A stretch of 64,000 nt of DNA from Leuctra nigra (Eukaryota; Arthropoda; Insecta; Plecoptera; Leuctridae). The position numbers were made by a program, and so were the translations under genes. Positions 22,041-33,189 of the stretch are shown piece by piece. Each line of letters begins with the position of its first letter. Within the stretch, counting starts at the first letter, position 1. Location of the stretch: assembly GCA_934045905.1 (NCBI GenBank), contig OW203765.1, positions 23,534,159 to 23,598,158 on the forward strand. Direction: 5' to 3'. Below the pieces are notes generated by a model that was not told the origin of the DNA, did not search any database, and saw nothing but the letters and a program-made list of their open reading frames with translations.

Positions 22041-25000
22041 ATGGAGTTCCCTGATTGGCTGGCTGTTGTTCTGGGTCTCCTCCTGCTCCTCTACTTCTAT
22101 GGCACCTGGGACCACAACTACTTCGTCAAACACAAGATCCCTTTCATGAAACCATTGCCGCTTGTTGGAAACAGCGCACCTTTCCTATTTAAAAGAGAAT
22201 CTATTGCCGACGTCATTCTAAAATGGTACAGATTCGGCGAAGGTAGTAAAATCATCGGATCGTTCGACTTCGGTAAACCAACATTCATATTGAGAGATCC
22301 CGATATGATCAAGACGATCACCGTCAAGGACTTCGATCATTTCACCGATCATCGAATGCCGCTCCCAGATGATGATTTCTTCGGCAAAAACTTGTTCGCC
22401 TTAAAAGGCAAGTAATAGGTACATTGAAGTTTGATAATAGAACGCCATGATATGCTTTAGATAAGGATGTTTATTAGATGTATGAATTGTTAGTACAATA
22501 GAAATTGATTATGCTGACGTTGCATGATGTACTACCTTGCTGACATTGTTTAAGAGGAAAGTGCTGCTGTATTTAAAACTCTCCATTCTTATGATTGATA
22601 TTGATGTGTTACCACTATAATTGTATTCTATACCGGATAAAGATGATGTCAAGCAAATCTAGAGATAGTCCAAGTATTACAAAGGACTAAGGAGTACCTA
22701 CATGCCGAAGAATTATAAACATACTATATGGGCCTACACCTGTTGTCTTATGATACTTTCAGTAGTATCACCGAACGTTATGTAATTTGCGGTGAAGAAT
22801 GATACGGAGGGATGAGCCATTACAACAAAAAATTATTCGTCTTATTCATAACTGATTTTAAGAAAATATATTTTACCCTCAATTAATGTGTTTCCTGTTT
22901 CTCCAGGAGATCGCTGGAGAGACATGCGTCACACTCTGAGTCCAGCCTTCACCTCCAGTAAGATGAAGAACATGTTCACGTTGATTGAGAAGTGCGGCCA
23001 GCAGATGGGAGACCATCTGGAGAAGATTTGTAAAGGTGAGTTCATCTTACTCTCTGTGCCATCGCAAGACATCGAACTAACACCCCACCCTCTGTACAGC
23101 CACCTCCGACGGCGTCCTCCAGCTGGAAATGAAGGACTTCTACACGAAGTACACGAACGACGTGATCGCGACGGCGGCGTTCGGCCTCCACGTCGACTCC
23201 CTCGAGGAGCCCGACAACGAGTTCTACAAGATGGGCAAAGAAGCGACTGACTTTAGTAGTCAAATTCTTAAATTCGTTCTAATAAGCATTTCGCCAAAAC
23301 TCATGGGGGTAAGAGATAAATAAAGTTGTGAAAAATACGGTACATAATTGCAGGATTGGCCAGTTTGATACTTACGTTTGATCTGACCAGCCTGCAAGCC
23401 CACGGGGTATGCCATTTTATTTCACAGGAAAAAAGGGCTAGCCTACAATTATCTTTACAGTGGTGTTGACTACAATAATTCGGTTTGTACCTTCTGTGAA
23501 GTGTTCACAATAGATCGCTCTCAATGTTTCATAATGAAAGTTTTTGACTTAATTAAAAAGTGGGTGCGAAATGCGGAGACACTGCGACCAAAGACAGATT
23601 TTCATCCAAAATTTAACTGGACATTACAAAAATATTAAAAACATACCTGTAATTCTAACGAGAAGACTCCTCCTTAATTTTCACCACGATTCTTCTCATA
23701 TCAATTACACATCACGAAACATCTCCTACTCGCCTGTGCTGTCAATGCATTCACCATTTTCTTCCTCCAAATTTAACGCAATTTTGTGCAATTGTTTTGA
23801 TAGTTACGGCCTCCTTTTTCTGTTCAATTGATTTTATGATGTCGCGACTGTAGATCTGCCGTATAGTCAGATCAAATGTAGATCAAACGATATTGAATCC
23901 ACTGAAGTATTGCATTAAAAAATATTTTTCAGAAATTCGGAATTCAGTTAATTTCAAACAAAGTTACCAACTTCTTCCGGTCTCTGGTCCACGGAACGAT
24001 CGAAGAGCGCGAGAAGAAGGGAATAGTCAGGCCTGACATGATCCACTTGCTGATGCAGGCGAGGAAGGAGGCGAAGAACACAGGTACCAACATGACAATA
24101 TTATCGTATTCCAATTTGGAGTCAGTAATGAAACTGTCTTTGTGGTTCAAGTCCTCACTGACGACGACATCACTGCGCAGGCGTTCATCTTCTTCTTCGC
24201 CGGCTTCGACACGTCATCAACTCTACTTTGCTTCGTCAGTCACTTGCTGGCTGTTCACCCAGACATTCAACAGCGAGTCCGAGAAGAGATCGACTCTGTG
24301 CTGGCTGACCACAACGGCGAGATCACCTACGAGGCGGTCAGTCAAACCAACTCTTCAACGTCTACTTTCTTATAACAAAGTGCTGCAGTGCATTAAAATT
24401 GCCCCATCTTTACTTCTGAGTTCTGCTCTTGGCTGTGCAAACTTTTGCATTAACATTTGTGATTCCGCATTTAGGTGATTGGAATAAGACTTTTTAGAAG
24501 CGTTAGAACACTGACCTAATTCTAAACATGTAATTATATTTATACCTGTAATTATATTTTTAAAAAAACTGTGAATCATAACACAAATCAATACTTAGTA
24601 AATCATAATTGTACTTTAATTGACTTTGCCTCTATACTAAACTCAAAGAATAATATGTGTAATTCTCCTTGAAAATGTTCACAGATTCAGCAAATGAAGT
24701 ACATGGACTGCGTAATATCTGAGACTCTACGTCTCTGGCCACCAGCAATCGCATCTGACAGAGTCTGTGTTCGTCCCTACACGCTCCAGGCCACAGATTC
24801 CTCTCCAGAGATCAAGTTCAACGTCGGCGACGTCATTTCCATTCCGTCAATCGGGATACATCGAGATGCCAGATTCTTCCCGGATCCAGAACGCTTCGAT
24901 CCAGACAGATTCAATGAAGAGAACAAAGGAAACATCAATCCATTTGCTTATCTGCCCTTCGGACTCGGGCCCAGAGCCTGTATTGGTAAGTTGGGAGGCA

Positions 25001-25564
25001 TGAGGTTGATACGGATATTATTGTAATAACTAATGGCTCTTTTGCATGATTTCCCCAAACGTTTAGTTGAGATATTAGTCGTCAGACATTCAGGGTTTTC
25101 GTAAAGTCGATTTGATCCTCAAAGTACGATTATAATTTGGTTCTAAAAGTATGTAGATCCTTTGATCAACAGAACGGTAAATAATCTAAAATGCAATTGG
25201 TATCTGAAATCTTCTATCATTACTATTTGAATAATATGTCCAATGTTACATTGCCATAAGTTGGTACAATATTGACATATGTATACTAATCTCTGGCACT
25301 AATTTGAGATCCCAAGTATCACAATTTATGTGTATTTAATATTTATGCGCCTACGAAAGATTTAACTGTCTGTTTCTTCCAGGAATGCGTTTTGCTCAGA
25401 TGGAAGCTAAGATCGCGATCACGGTTTTGTTCTCCCGCTTCAATCTGCGTCTAGTTGAGAAATCATCTCATCCGATCAAGATGAGCAAGAAGAAGTTTAC
25501 TTTGGTTCCTGATGAAGGCTTCTGGCTGGGTCTAGAACTCAGGACTGCGGATAATGAGATGTAG
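22041..25564 (+). CDS. Cytochrome P450 B, CYP3 clan, CYP9-like
   Basis: Coding exons 22041-22407, 22907-23035, 23100-23308, 23933-24083, 24152-24336, 24685-24985 and 25383-25564 give 507 aa, the longest of the six: two extra residues in exon 4 relative to C-F and one extra at the end of exon 5 (AKNT against AKT). Anchor, WxxxR, AGFDTSS (about 302-308), ExxR and FGLGPRACIG (Cys446) are all present, so it should be catalytically intact and ER-bound. Intron 2 starts with GC (22408-22409). The first 122 residues are identical to P450 A and the flanks and introns also align, so A and B are the youngest pair. Distinctive residues include KIC instead of KRC at the end of exon 3 and KFG instead of KLG at the start of exon 5. 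Confidence 0.93.
23345..23905. mobile_element. Decayed TIR element in intron 4 of P450 B
   Basis: It shares edges with 8805-9378 in P450 A: GTTTGATACTTACGTTTGATC near the start, then AGATCTGCCG...AGTCAGATCAAA at the end. The outer TTAAGGGG ends are eroded and the centre differs, so the insertion predates the A/B duplication. Confidence 0.55.
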
Positions 25565-26219
25565 CTGGCACCTAAGTATATATCTTGGCTACGAAGAGTA
25601 TAGTAAGCAAAAAGGCTCCAATTCTTGAAAATAATATGATAATTTTCTTTGCTGCAGTTTTTGAAGTTTTTCGTATATCGTACCATCTAAGAAGAAGGAG
25701 CCATAACCGGTGAATATGACAAAATAATAATTATCGGAATTATTATGATAATTCATCGGAACAAGTTGTCACCACTGCCTTACTATCACTCGATTGTTCT
25801 GAAAACGTCCACGACATCAATATTCTCTAGGTATATGTGGGTAGCACCCCCCTTTGGAAAAAAGTGTTTTAAACCATTTAAATCGTTTGTGCTACGTTTG
25901 TGCCGGTTTGTGCCGTTAAAAATATCGTTTGTGCCACATATAGGTACCTTATTCTGTCTATGTTTGGTCGCTGACAAGCAAACGATTCTGCCCAATCTAT
26001 GGCTTATGTTATGGTGATAATTACAAATGGATCACGCGATGAAACTGTATTACAGAACCTGAACAGGTTTTTCGAGTATATTTTTTGTGCTAATTACACA
26101 GTTACGTGAACATGATCACGTATTTGTAGGTACAAAGATTCGGGTACCAGAAATATCCATAATGTGAATTGTTTCTTATTGTATAATTTTTTTTATTGAT
26201 GTTAGTATCTTATTTTCGC

Positions 26220-26225
26220 AATAAA
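26220..26225 (+). terminator. Polyadenylation signal of P450 B
   Basis: AATAAAGCATTAGTG matches the same signal in the same context behind P450 C (31664), supporting a 3' UTR of about 650 bases. Between here and 26900 there is only AT-rich sequence and a poly-C run at 26869-26882. Confidence 0.6.
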
Positions 26226-26910
26226 GCATTAGTGTAATTAAGTGCATGTAATTTATTGATCAGTGATCACAATTCAAATGTCTTCCCAGTGAGATTAGGT
26301 TCAATTTTATGATTAAATTATGTAATGTTTGTAATATTTATAAATTATTATTATTTTGGTATGAAGAAAAATTGAACTGTGGTACAGTTCAGTCAGTCAA
26401 AAATGAAATTCGCAGTCAAATTGGATATAAATCATCTGTCAAATAACAATTGTAATGAAAATTCTATAGTGACAATACAGGTTTATCCAATTTAATGTTC
26501 TACCAAATCTGATTGATCCAATGAACCAATCACATTTACCTTTATAAAAAAGCTTTGTCTGCACTTCCTTATAAATACTTATACGTCTATAGGTATGTAA
26601 AGCACATTTAAAATGATATGTGAAAAATCACTAATAAATAGACAGATCATGTCAAAAACGTTCCAAAATTAAAATTTAGTTAAAAATCCAAAAAAATTAC
26701 AATTTTTAGATATTTTGTAATTTATAATTTTCCAAAATATCTATACATTGCGATTCAAAATTGCACCTAAATGAATGACCATGATCCAAAACTTCCCCTG
26801 TATTCCCATTGACGTACACTGGGGGTGGTATTCCACTGTGATTTTCAAAATATTAGTAATGTCCCCTCCCCCCCCCCCCCCCGAAATTGAACCATGATTG
26901 GCATGAATGA

Positions 26911-27085
26911 CCTTGGATTGTTTTTGGATTCGCCCAGCAGATAGAGCTGTCCGTGCCATGACGTAATTGCACACAAGATTAAGTGTTTATGAAGGTCGCG
27001 TCGCTCTCTATTAGTTCAGTGTGGTGTCAGCTGTCATTGAGACAACGAGTGCCGCTGCTGAGTGGTCAAACATACCTGTTGCTAC
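26911..27085 (+). promoter_or_regulatory. Promoter and non-coding first exon of P450 C
   Basis: It contains TGACGTAATTGCA at 26959-26971, AAGGTCGCG, the initiator TCAGT at 27016-27020 and the exon end at 27085 before GTAAGT. The 5' UTR intron (27086-27305) is only 220 bp, the shortest in the cluster, because it lacks the MITE present in A and B. Confidence 0.7.
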
Positions 27086-27306
27086 GTAAGTCATGTGTGA
27101 AGACGAGATTTGTATACATAATATGGATTTGGATAATGATTTTAAATAGATTTTAAACTAATGAGAGAGACCAAAATAGATGTACTTTCATTTGGGTTGT
27201 TTTCAAAATCTATCATTTCATTACATTTTATCTGTTTTAAGACACACTTGTTTCTTAGTTTTTGAAATAAGATATGAAGTTTTTTTATGGCGTATATTTT
27301 TTCAGA

Positions 27307-30300
27307 ATGGAATTCCCTGATTGGCTAGCTGTTGTTCTGGGTCTTCTCCTGCTCCTCTACATTTATGGCACCTGGAACCACAACTACTTCGTCAAACACA
27401 GGATTCCCTTCATACCCCCCTGGCCTCTCCTAGGCAACACCGCACCTATCGTATTCAAAAAAGAATCTGTCACCGACGTCATTCTAGGATTTTATAGATT
27501 CGGCGAAGGTAATAAAATCATTGGATCATTCGACTTCGGCAAGCCACAATTCATATTGAGAGATCCCGACATGATCAAGACGATCACTGTCAAGGACTTC
27601 GATCATTTCACCGATCATCGAATGCCGCTACCAGATGATGATTTCTTCGGCAAAAACTTGTTCGCCTTAAAAGGCAAGTGATACATTGAATTTGATAATA
27701 CAACGTCATGATTAGCTTTAGATAAGGATGTTAATTAGATGTATTGTTTTTCACAATGGAAATTGATTATTGCCGGCGTTGATTGATACCCTGTTGACAT
27801 TGTTTAATTTGAGAATGCCTTTGTATTTAAGATTTTCAAATCTTAAGAAGATATTGATGCATAACAAATAACTGTGTGTATTGTAAAAGCCCGGTTTTTT
27901 TACCGCGCCCGGTAATGAATAGTTTTGTAAAACTCCAACAATTTCGTGTCAAAATTCGTCGAATGTTCTTACAACTTTCAGCCTTTGATAACAAACATCT
28001 AACGTAAATATTACGTGTGAAGAAGACATCAACAGGGTAATATAACTTGGCAAAAATTTGTGAATCTAGATTTCGTCTTGTGAAATGAAAATCCGTCATT
28101 CTCCCAACAAATGATGCGTAACTCTTAATTTCAGATTTTTTTAGCTTATATCGCAAGATGCATTTGCAATGTAGGTAAAAAATTATTAATAAAATCATGA
28201 GCTCATTTTATCGGGCTTTTACTCTATACCGGATAAAGATGATGTCAAGTAAAACTAGAGATACTCCAAGTAAAGTCCCAAAGAGTACATGACGAAGCAT
28301 TATGCTAATAACATACTACATGGGAAATGTTGAAAGTACAATCTTGTCTTATGATACGTTCCGTAGTATCAACAAACGTTATGTAATTTGCGGTGATGAA
28401 TGAAACGGACAAGATGAGCCATAACAATAAAAAAGCGCTTTTCTTATTCGTATTTGCTAACTGATTTAAAGAAATATTACCCTCAATTAATGGGTTTCTG
28501 TTTCTCCAGGCGATCGCTGGAGAGACATGCGTCACACTCTGAGTCCAGCCTTCACCTCCAGTAAGATGAAGAACATGTTCACGTTGATTGAGAAGTGCGG
28601 ACAGCAGATGGGAGACCATCTGGAGAAGAGGTGTAAAGGTGAGTTCATCTTACTCTCTGTGCCATCGCAAGACATCGAACTAACTCCCCACCCTCTGTAC
28701 AGCCACCTCCGACGGCGTCCTCCAGCTGGAGATGAAGGACTTCTACACGAAGTACACGAATGATGTGATCGCGACGGCGGCGTTTGGCGTCCATGTCGAC
28801 TCTCTCGAAAAGCCACAGAACGAGTTCTACATGATGGGGAAAGACGCCACTGACTTTAGTATTCTTAAATTCATTCTCATGAGCATTTCGCCTAAACTTA
28901 TGGGGGTAAGAGAAAAATAAAATTGCGAAAAATACCGTACATTTTTGCACACCATAACGCATAACATTTGCTTTTTTCAGAAACTCGGAATTCAGTTAAT
29001 TTCGAATAAAGTCACAGACTTCTTCCGGTCTCTGGTCCACGGGACGATCGCCGAGCGCGAGAAGAAGGGAATAGTCAGGCCTGACATGATCCACTTGCTG
29101 ATGCAGGCGAGGAAGGAGGCGAAGACAGGTACCAATATACTCCATTATCCTTGCTAGTTTTATGGACATTTAAACGATAGAGCGCTAGAAAATCTCTTGC
29201 CCCAACCCCATTGTGGAGATCCCTAACTCCACTGTGTTCGCAGTCCTCACTGACGACGACATCACTGCGCAGGCGTTCATCTTCTTCTTCGCCGGCTTCG
29301 ACACGTCATCAACTCTACTTTGCTTCGTCAGTCACTTGCTGGCTGTTCACCCAGACATTCAACAGCGAGTCCGAGAAGAGATCGACTCTGTGCTGGCTGA
29401 CCACAACGGCGAGATCACCTACGAGGCGGTCAGTCAAACACTCTCTTCTACGTCAACGTCTACAAAGTGCTTTGAAATTGTCCCATCTTCACTTCTGCTC
29501 TAGGCTGTGCAAACGTTTGCATTTAAATGTTTACATTCAATTTTGTCCTTCGTCCAAAATCAGCAGCGCGACTAGGTATAATAGTTTCTGCAACCTAGTG
29601 AAAGGTACTTGTATCCAGTTCGAGAATACAGAATAATATCTGATAATATACAGGGCAACCTTTAATATATTTTTAATTATATTTCTTTCTTATCAATCTT
29701 TTCTTCGGTTATTAGACATTGTTTCCCCGTCCTTTCTCCAACCACTCTAGTAGTATACTGGGATGTTTGGACGTTATGTGAGGTTATAGCAAACATTAAC
29801 GACTTTAAGTTCAGTGATTGGATTAAGACTTTAGAAGCATGTCAGGAAATTGTCGTACCTGTAATTAAACAAAAACTACGAAACTGCGAAATTGAAGAAA
29901 TGTTAATAATGACATTCTCATTGAAATTTTTTACAGGTTCAGCAAATGAAGTACATGGACTGCGTAATCTCTGAAACTCTTCGTCTCTGGCCACCCGCCA
30001 TCGCCTCTGACAGAGTCTGTGTTCGTCCCTACACGCTCCAGGCCACAGACTCCTCACCAGAGATCAAGTTCAACGTCGGCGACGTCATTTCCATTCCGTC
30101 AATCGGGATCCATCGGGATCCAAAGTACTTCCCGGATCCGGAACGCTTTGATCCAGACAGATTCAGTGACGAGAACAAAGGAAACATCAATCCATTTGCT
30201 TATCTGCCCTTCGGACTCGGACCCAGGGCCTGTATTGGTAAGTTGGGAGGCATGAGGTTCATACGGATATAATGGTAATAATGGCTCTTTCACATGATTT

Positions 30301-30832
30301 TTCAAATAGTTTTGTTGAGATATTAGTCGTCAATCGTCAGGCATTCATTGTTTTCTTAAAGTCTGTTGGATCCTCAAGATATACCATTATAATTTGGTTC
30401 TAAAAATGTTTGTAGATACTTTGATCAACTGAACGGTAAATCATAGAAAATACAAAATGGTATAACTTAAATCTTCACAAATTGCTAGTGAATTATATGA
30501 CCAAGGTTAGATATATTGCCGTATATAATTAGTAGGTACTATATTGGTACGTGACACTATCAATTTGCAAGTCAATATTAAAGTATCACAATTCTTGTTT
30601 ATTCAGTAATATGCCTAGGTACTAAAGGTTTATCTGTCTGTTTCTTCCAGGAATGCGTTTTGCTCAGATGGAAGCTAAGATCGCGATCACGGTTTTAATC
30701 TCTCGCTTCAATCTGCGTCTAGTTGAGAAATCATCTCACCCGATCAAGATGAACAAGAAGAAGTTTACTTTGGTTCCCGAGGATGGGTTCTGGTTGGGTT
30801 TAGAACTCAGGACCCTGGAGAACGAGATGTAG
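27307..30832 (+). CDS. Cytochrome P450 C, CYP3 clan, CYP9-like
   Basis: Coding exons 27307-27673, 28510-28638, 28703-28905, 28981-29128, 29244-29428, 29937-30237 and 30651-30832 give 504 aa. A frame-open ATG at 27274 is rejected as the start because the conserved acceptor TTTTTTCAG ends at 27305. Membrane anchor, WxxxR (W126/R130), AGFDTSS (299-305), ExxR (357-360) and FGLGPRACIG (Cys443) are intact. Intron 2 has a GC donor (27674-27675). The hinge region differs from A/B (IPPWPLLGN), as does the helix following it (VTDVILGFYRF). Intron 4 is only 75 bp, without the TIR element of A and B. Intron 6 holds about 500 bp of unassigned sequence. Confidence 0.93.
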
Positions 30833-31199
30833 CTGGTACATCTATCTGGGCCACGAAGAGAAAAGTGTCAACAAAAATGTCTCTAATTCTTGAACATATA
30901 TGAACATTCGCATAGTTTTTGAAGATTTGTTCGTACATTTTGAGACCGGCCTGCCGATGGTAGATCCAGTTGAAACGTCGCCAGCACCATCTGAGAGAAC
31001 AAGGAGCCATAACCGCTGAATATGAAAAAATAATAATAATCATCTCTTTGTTTGGTTGCTAACAAACAAATTATTCTGCTCAAACTTTCGCCCAGGGCGT
31101 TAATTGCAATGAGTGTGTTCACGAAACATACCTGGATCTAAACAGGTTTTCGTGATTTACTTTTATTACTTTGCTAATTACACAAATACGTGATACGTG

Positions 31200-31550
31200 A
31201 CTTGTACCACGGTTCTTGTCAGATCACCGAGCTTAAGCAACATTGTGCTCATGTATTGGATGGGTGACCGTTCAAGTCTGCTGCCGTTGGGCCAGAGAGA
31301 CTGGGATGTTTGGGATTTGAGAGTGACAACCTCCCTCCATCTGTTATCACTTATCAGTCTCTCTATGGCGCGGGTTGTGGAGGCCCGTTCTGTAAATTTC
31401 ACACCGTCCTTTGGGTGGGATGATAAGCCGATGGCCCCCTTGGTATCTTTCGTCAGTAGTAGGCTACATGCCGGTACCGGGTTTCCTCTCCTCCCTTCTC
31501 TATATTACATTCTCACTAGTGAAGCCTCGGCTCCGTTGAGAATATAGACT
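31200..31550 (+). mobile_element. 5S-rRNA-derived SINE (SINE3-like)
   Basis: GGTTCTTGTCAGATCACCGA, GCTTAAGCAAC and GTATTGGATGGGTGACCG at 31211-31270 follow the order and spacing of the internal promoter region of eukaryotic 5S rRNA (GGTTCTCGTCCGATCACCGA ... TTAAGCA ... TTGGATGGGTGACCG). The 5S-like part breaks off after the promoter and a non-5S body continues to about 31550, ending in TAATAATATAAATAA. It lies downstream of P450 C's likely 5' half of the 3' UTR and before AATAAA at 31664. Confidence 0.65.
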
Positions 31551-31663
31551 TAATAATATAAATAACTTTGTGCAAAGATTCGGGTACCAGAATTATCCGT
31601 AAAATTAATTAATTGTTTCTAATTGTTGTATTTTTTTTATAAATGTTAGTTTGCTATTTACGT

Positions 31664-31669
31664 AATAAA
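31664..31669 (+). terminator. Polyadenylation signal of P450 C
   Basis: AATAAAGCATTAGTGAAC, in the same local context as the signal behind P450 B. Confidence 0.55.
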
Positions 31670-31870
31670 GCATTAGTGAACAGAGTGCCTGTAGGTTTGC
31701 ATGGAACAGCAATATAATCCTAGGATTAAACATTGAATGACGCCTTTTTTGTAAACAAACAAAATAAAGATGCTGAAACTGAAACTGAAAACTAATTTAT
31801 TGATCACAATTCAAATTTCTTCCCAGTGAGCTTATATTTTATTATTTCAAAATATGTTTGCAATATTTAT

Positions 31871-32213
31871 CCCCATAAAAAAACATTCCGTGGAAAAACA
31901 CCAGCCAAGTCTCTTCAACTATAAAAAATAGAAGAAATCTTAAAATTCATCACTGAAAAGTAGTGATATCAAAAAATGGGCCTATTCAAAACTTAATTTT
32001 AAAAATCAAAATATACTTGGCGCATCATGTATATAAATAGGATAGAAGTAAATGCCAAAAATCAAATGTACCTGAATACATAGGTACAAAAGGTAATACA
32101 AATATAATAGGTAATAGGTGAATATATAGGTAATATACCTAGTGCTCTAAAAAACGATGCGCCAAGTGTATTTTGGTTTTTAAAATTAAGTTTTGACTTG
32201 TCCCATTTTTCAC
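31871..32213. mobile_element. Truncated foldback element
   Basis: It opens CCCCATAAAAAAACATTCCG and contains GCCAAGTCTCTTCAAC and CTTGGCGCATC, then the complementary GATGCGCCAAGTG...GTTTTGACTTG. It is the same family as the foldbacks at 41503, 47168, 51239, 54617 and 62416, but the outer part of the right arm is missing. Confidence 0.75.
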
Positions 32214-32245
32214 ATCTATGCTCGCATAAATGAGTCGAGTGTTTT

Positions 32246-32420
32246 TAATTCTTTCAGCAGATAGATCTGTCTGTGATATGACGTAATTGCACTATTACAA
32301 GATAAAGTGTTGATCAATTGAAGGTCGCGCGTATCATTGCCTCTTTTGACTCAGTGTAGTGCCAGCTTTCATTGAGTTCACTTGTGCCGCGACTGAGTTG
32401 TCAAACATACCTGTTGTTAC
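32246..32420 (+). promoter_or_regulatory. Promoter and non-coding first exon of P450 D
   Basis: It contains CAGCAGATAGATCTGTC, TGACGTAATTGCA at 32279-32291, AGATAA at 32300-32305, AAGGTCGCGCG, the initiator TCAGT at 32351-32355 and exon end 32420 before GTAAGT. The 5' UTR intron is 32421-33188. Confidence 0.7.
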
Positions 32421-32589
32421 GTAAGTCAAATGGGACAAAATATTCAATATAGATTTCAATAAAAGTAATCCTGGACGGATTATCAACCATATGCCAGTAT
32501 AAATCAGGATGTATCGAATAATAATTTCGTTTTGTATCCCCTTTAATTTTTGATACTTACAAAATCTTATAATAAGGAACTACTGAGCG

Positions 32590-32998
32590 TGAATTCTTAA
32601 GTGTGTTATCCCTCTTTTCGTGTGTGCCCCCCTCCCTCAACATATCATCAGTTCCTTTCTTAGTGTGTTATCCCTCTTTGGCGTGTATGCCCCCCACCTA
32701 CAACACAACATATTATCAATTTCATCTTTACTTTTCTCAGTGTACTTTGTATTATTCTTTGCGTACCATTAGTGTACTTATTCTACTTTGCTTACTTATA
32801 CCATATTGCTTTGTGTTTGGCACTCGACTGTCTCTGAGTTCTTCACTGTTTAATATGTACCTACCGTTCATACCACCTGTGCCTTACTTTATGTCTCTTC
32901 ATATTGTCTACATACTTTGATCTGTAGGTACTGCTGTAACTCATGTATGTTGTGACTCATTACAATAAATAATAATAATAATAATAAGGAAATAATTA
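32590..32998 (+). mobile_element. Probable LINE 3' end with (AAT)n tail, in the 5' UTR intron of P450 D
   Basis: A pyrimidine-rich stretch with a repeated GTGTGTTATCCCTCTTT...GTGTGCCCCCC unit ends in CATTACAATAAATAATAATAATAATAATAAGG, the look of a non-LTR 3' UTR and tail. A frame of about 105 codons inside is low-complexity and not accepted as a gene. Confidence 0.4.
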
Positions 32999-33189
32999 AA
33001 AATTGAATAGCATAGTTTTGCGCTGTGTTTAAATGAAAGATATTTACATAAATCCCATAATTAATTAATACTTCTTCCGAGTGAATTTTTAAGTACGAAT
33101 ATTTGAGCCATATATTAATAAACAAAATATCAATTTGTTTACGATCTGGAAAAAATCAACAATATTTGTGTCAACTCGATATTTTCAGA

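Noticed and set aside
27274..27306. Upstream in-frame ATG for P450 C (also 33103 for D and 38699 for E)
   Set aside because: A conserved CAG acceptor ends one base before the shared MEFPDW/MEVPDW start in all six genes, so the extra codons are intron sequence.
31197..31547. 116-codon frame over the 5S-like SINE
   Set aside because: Sequence is explained by a 5S-derived repeat; no protein similarity recognised.
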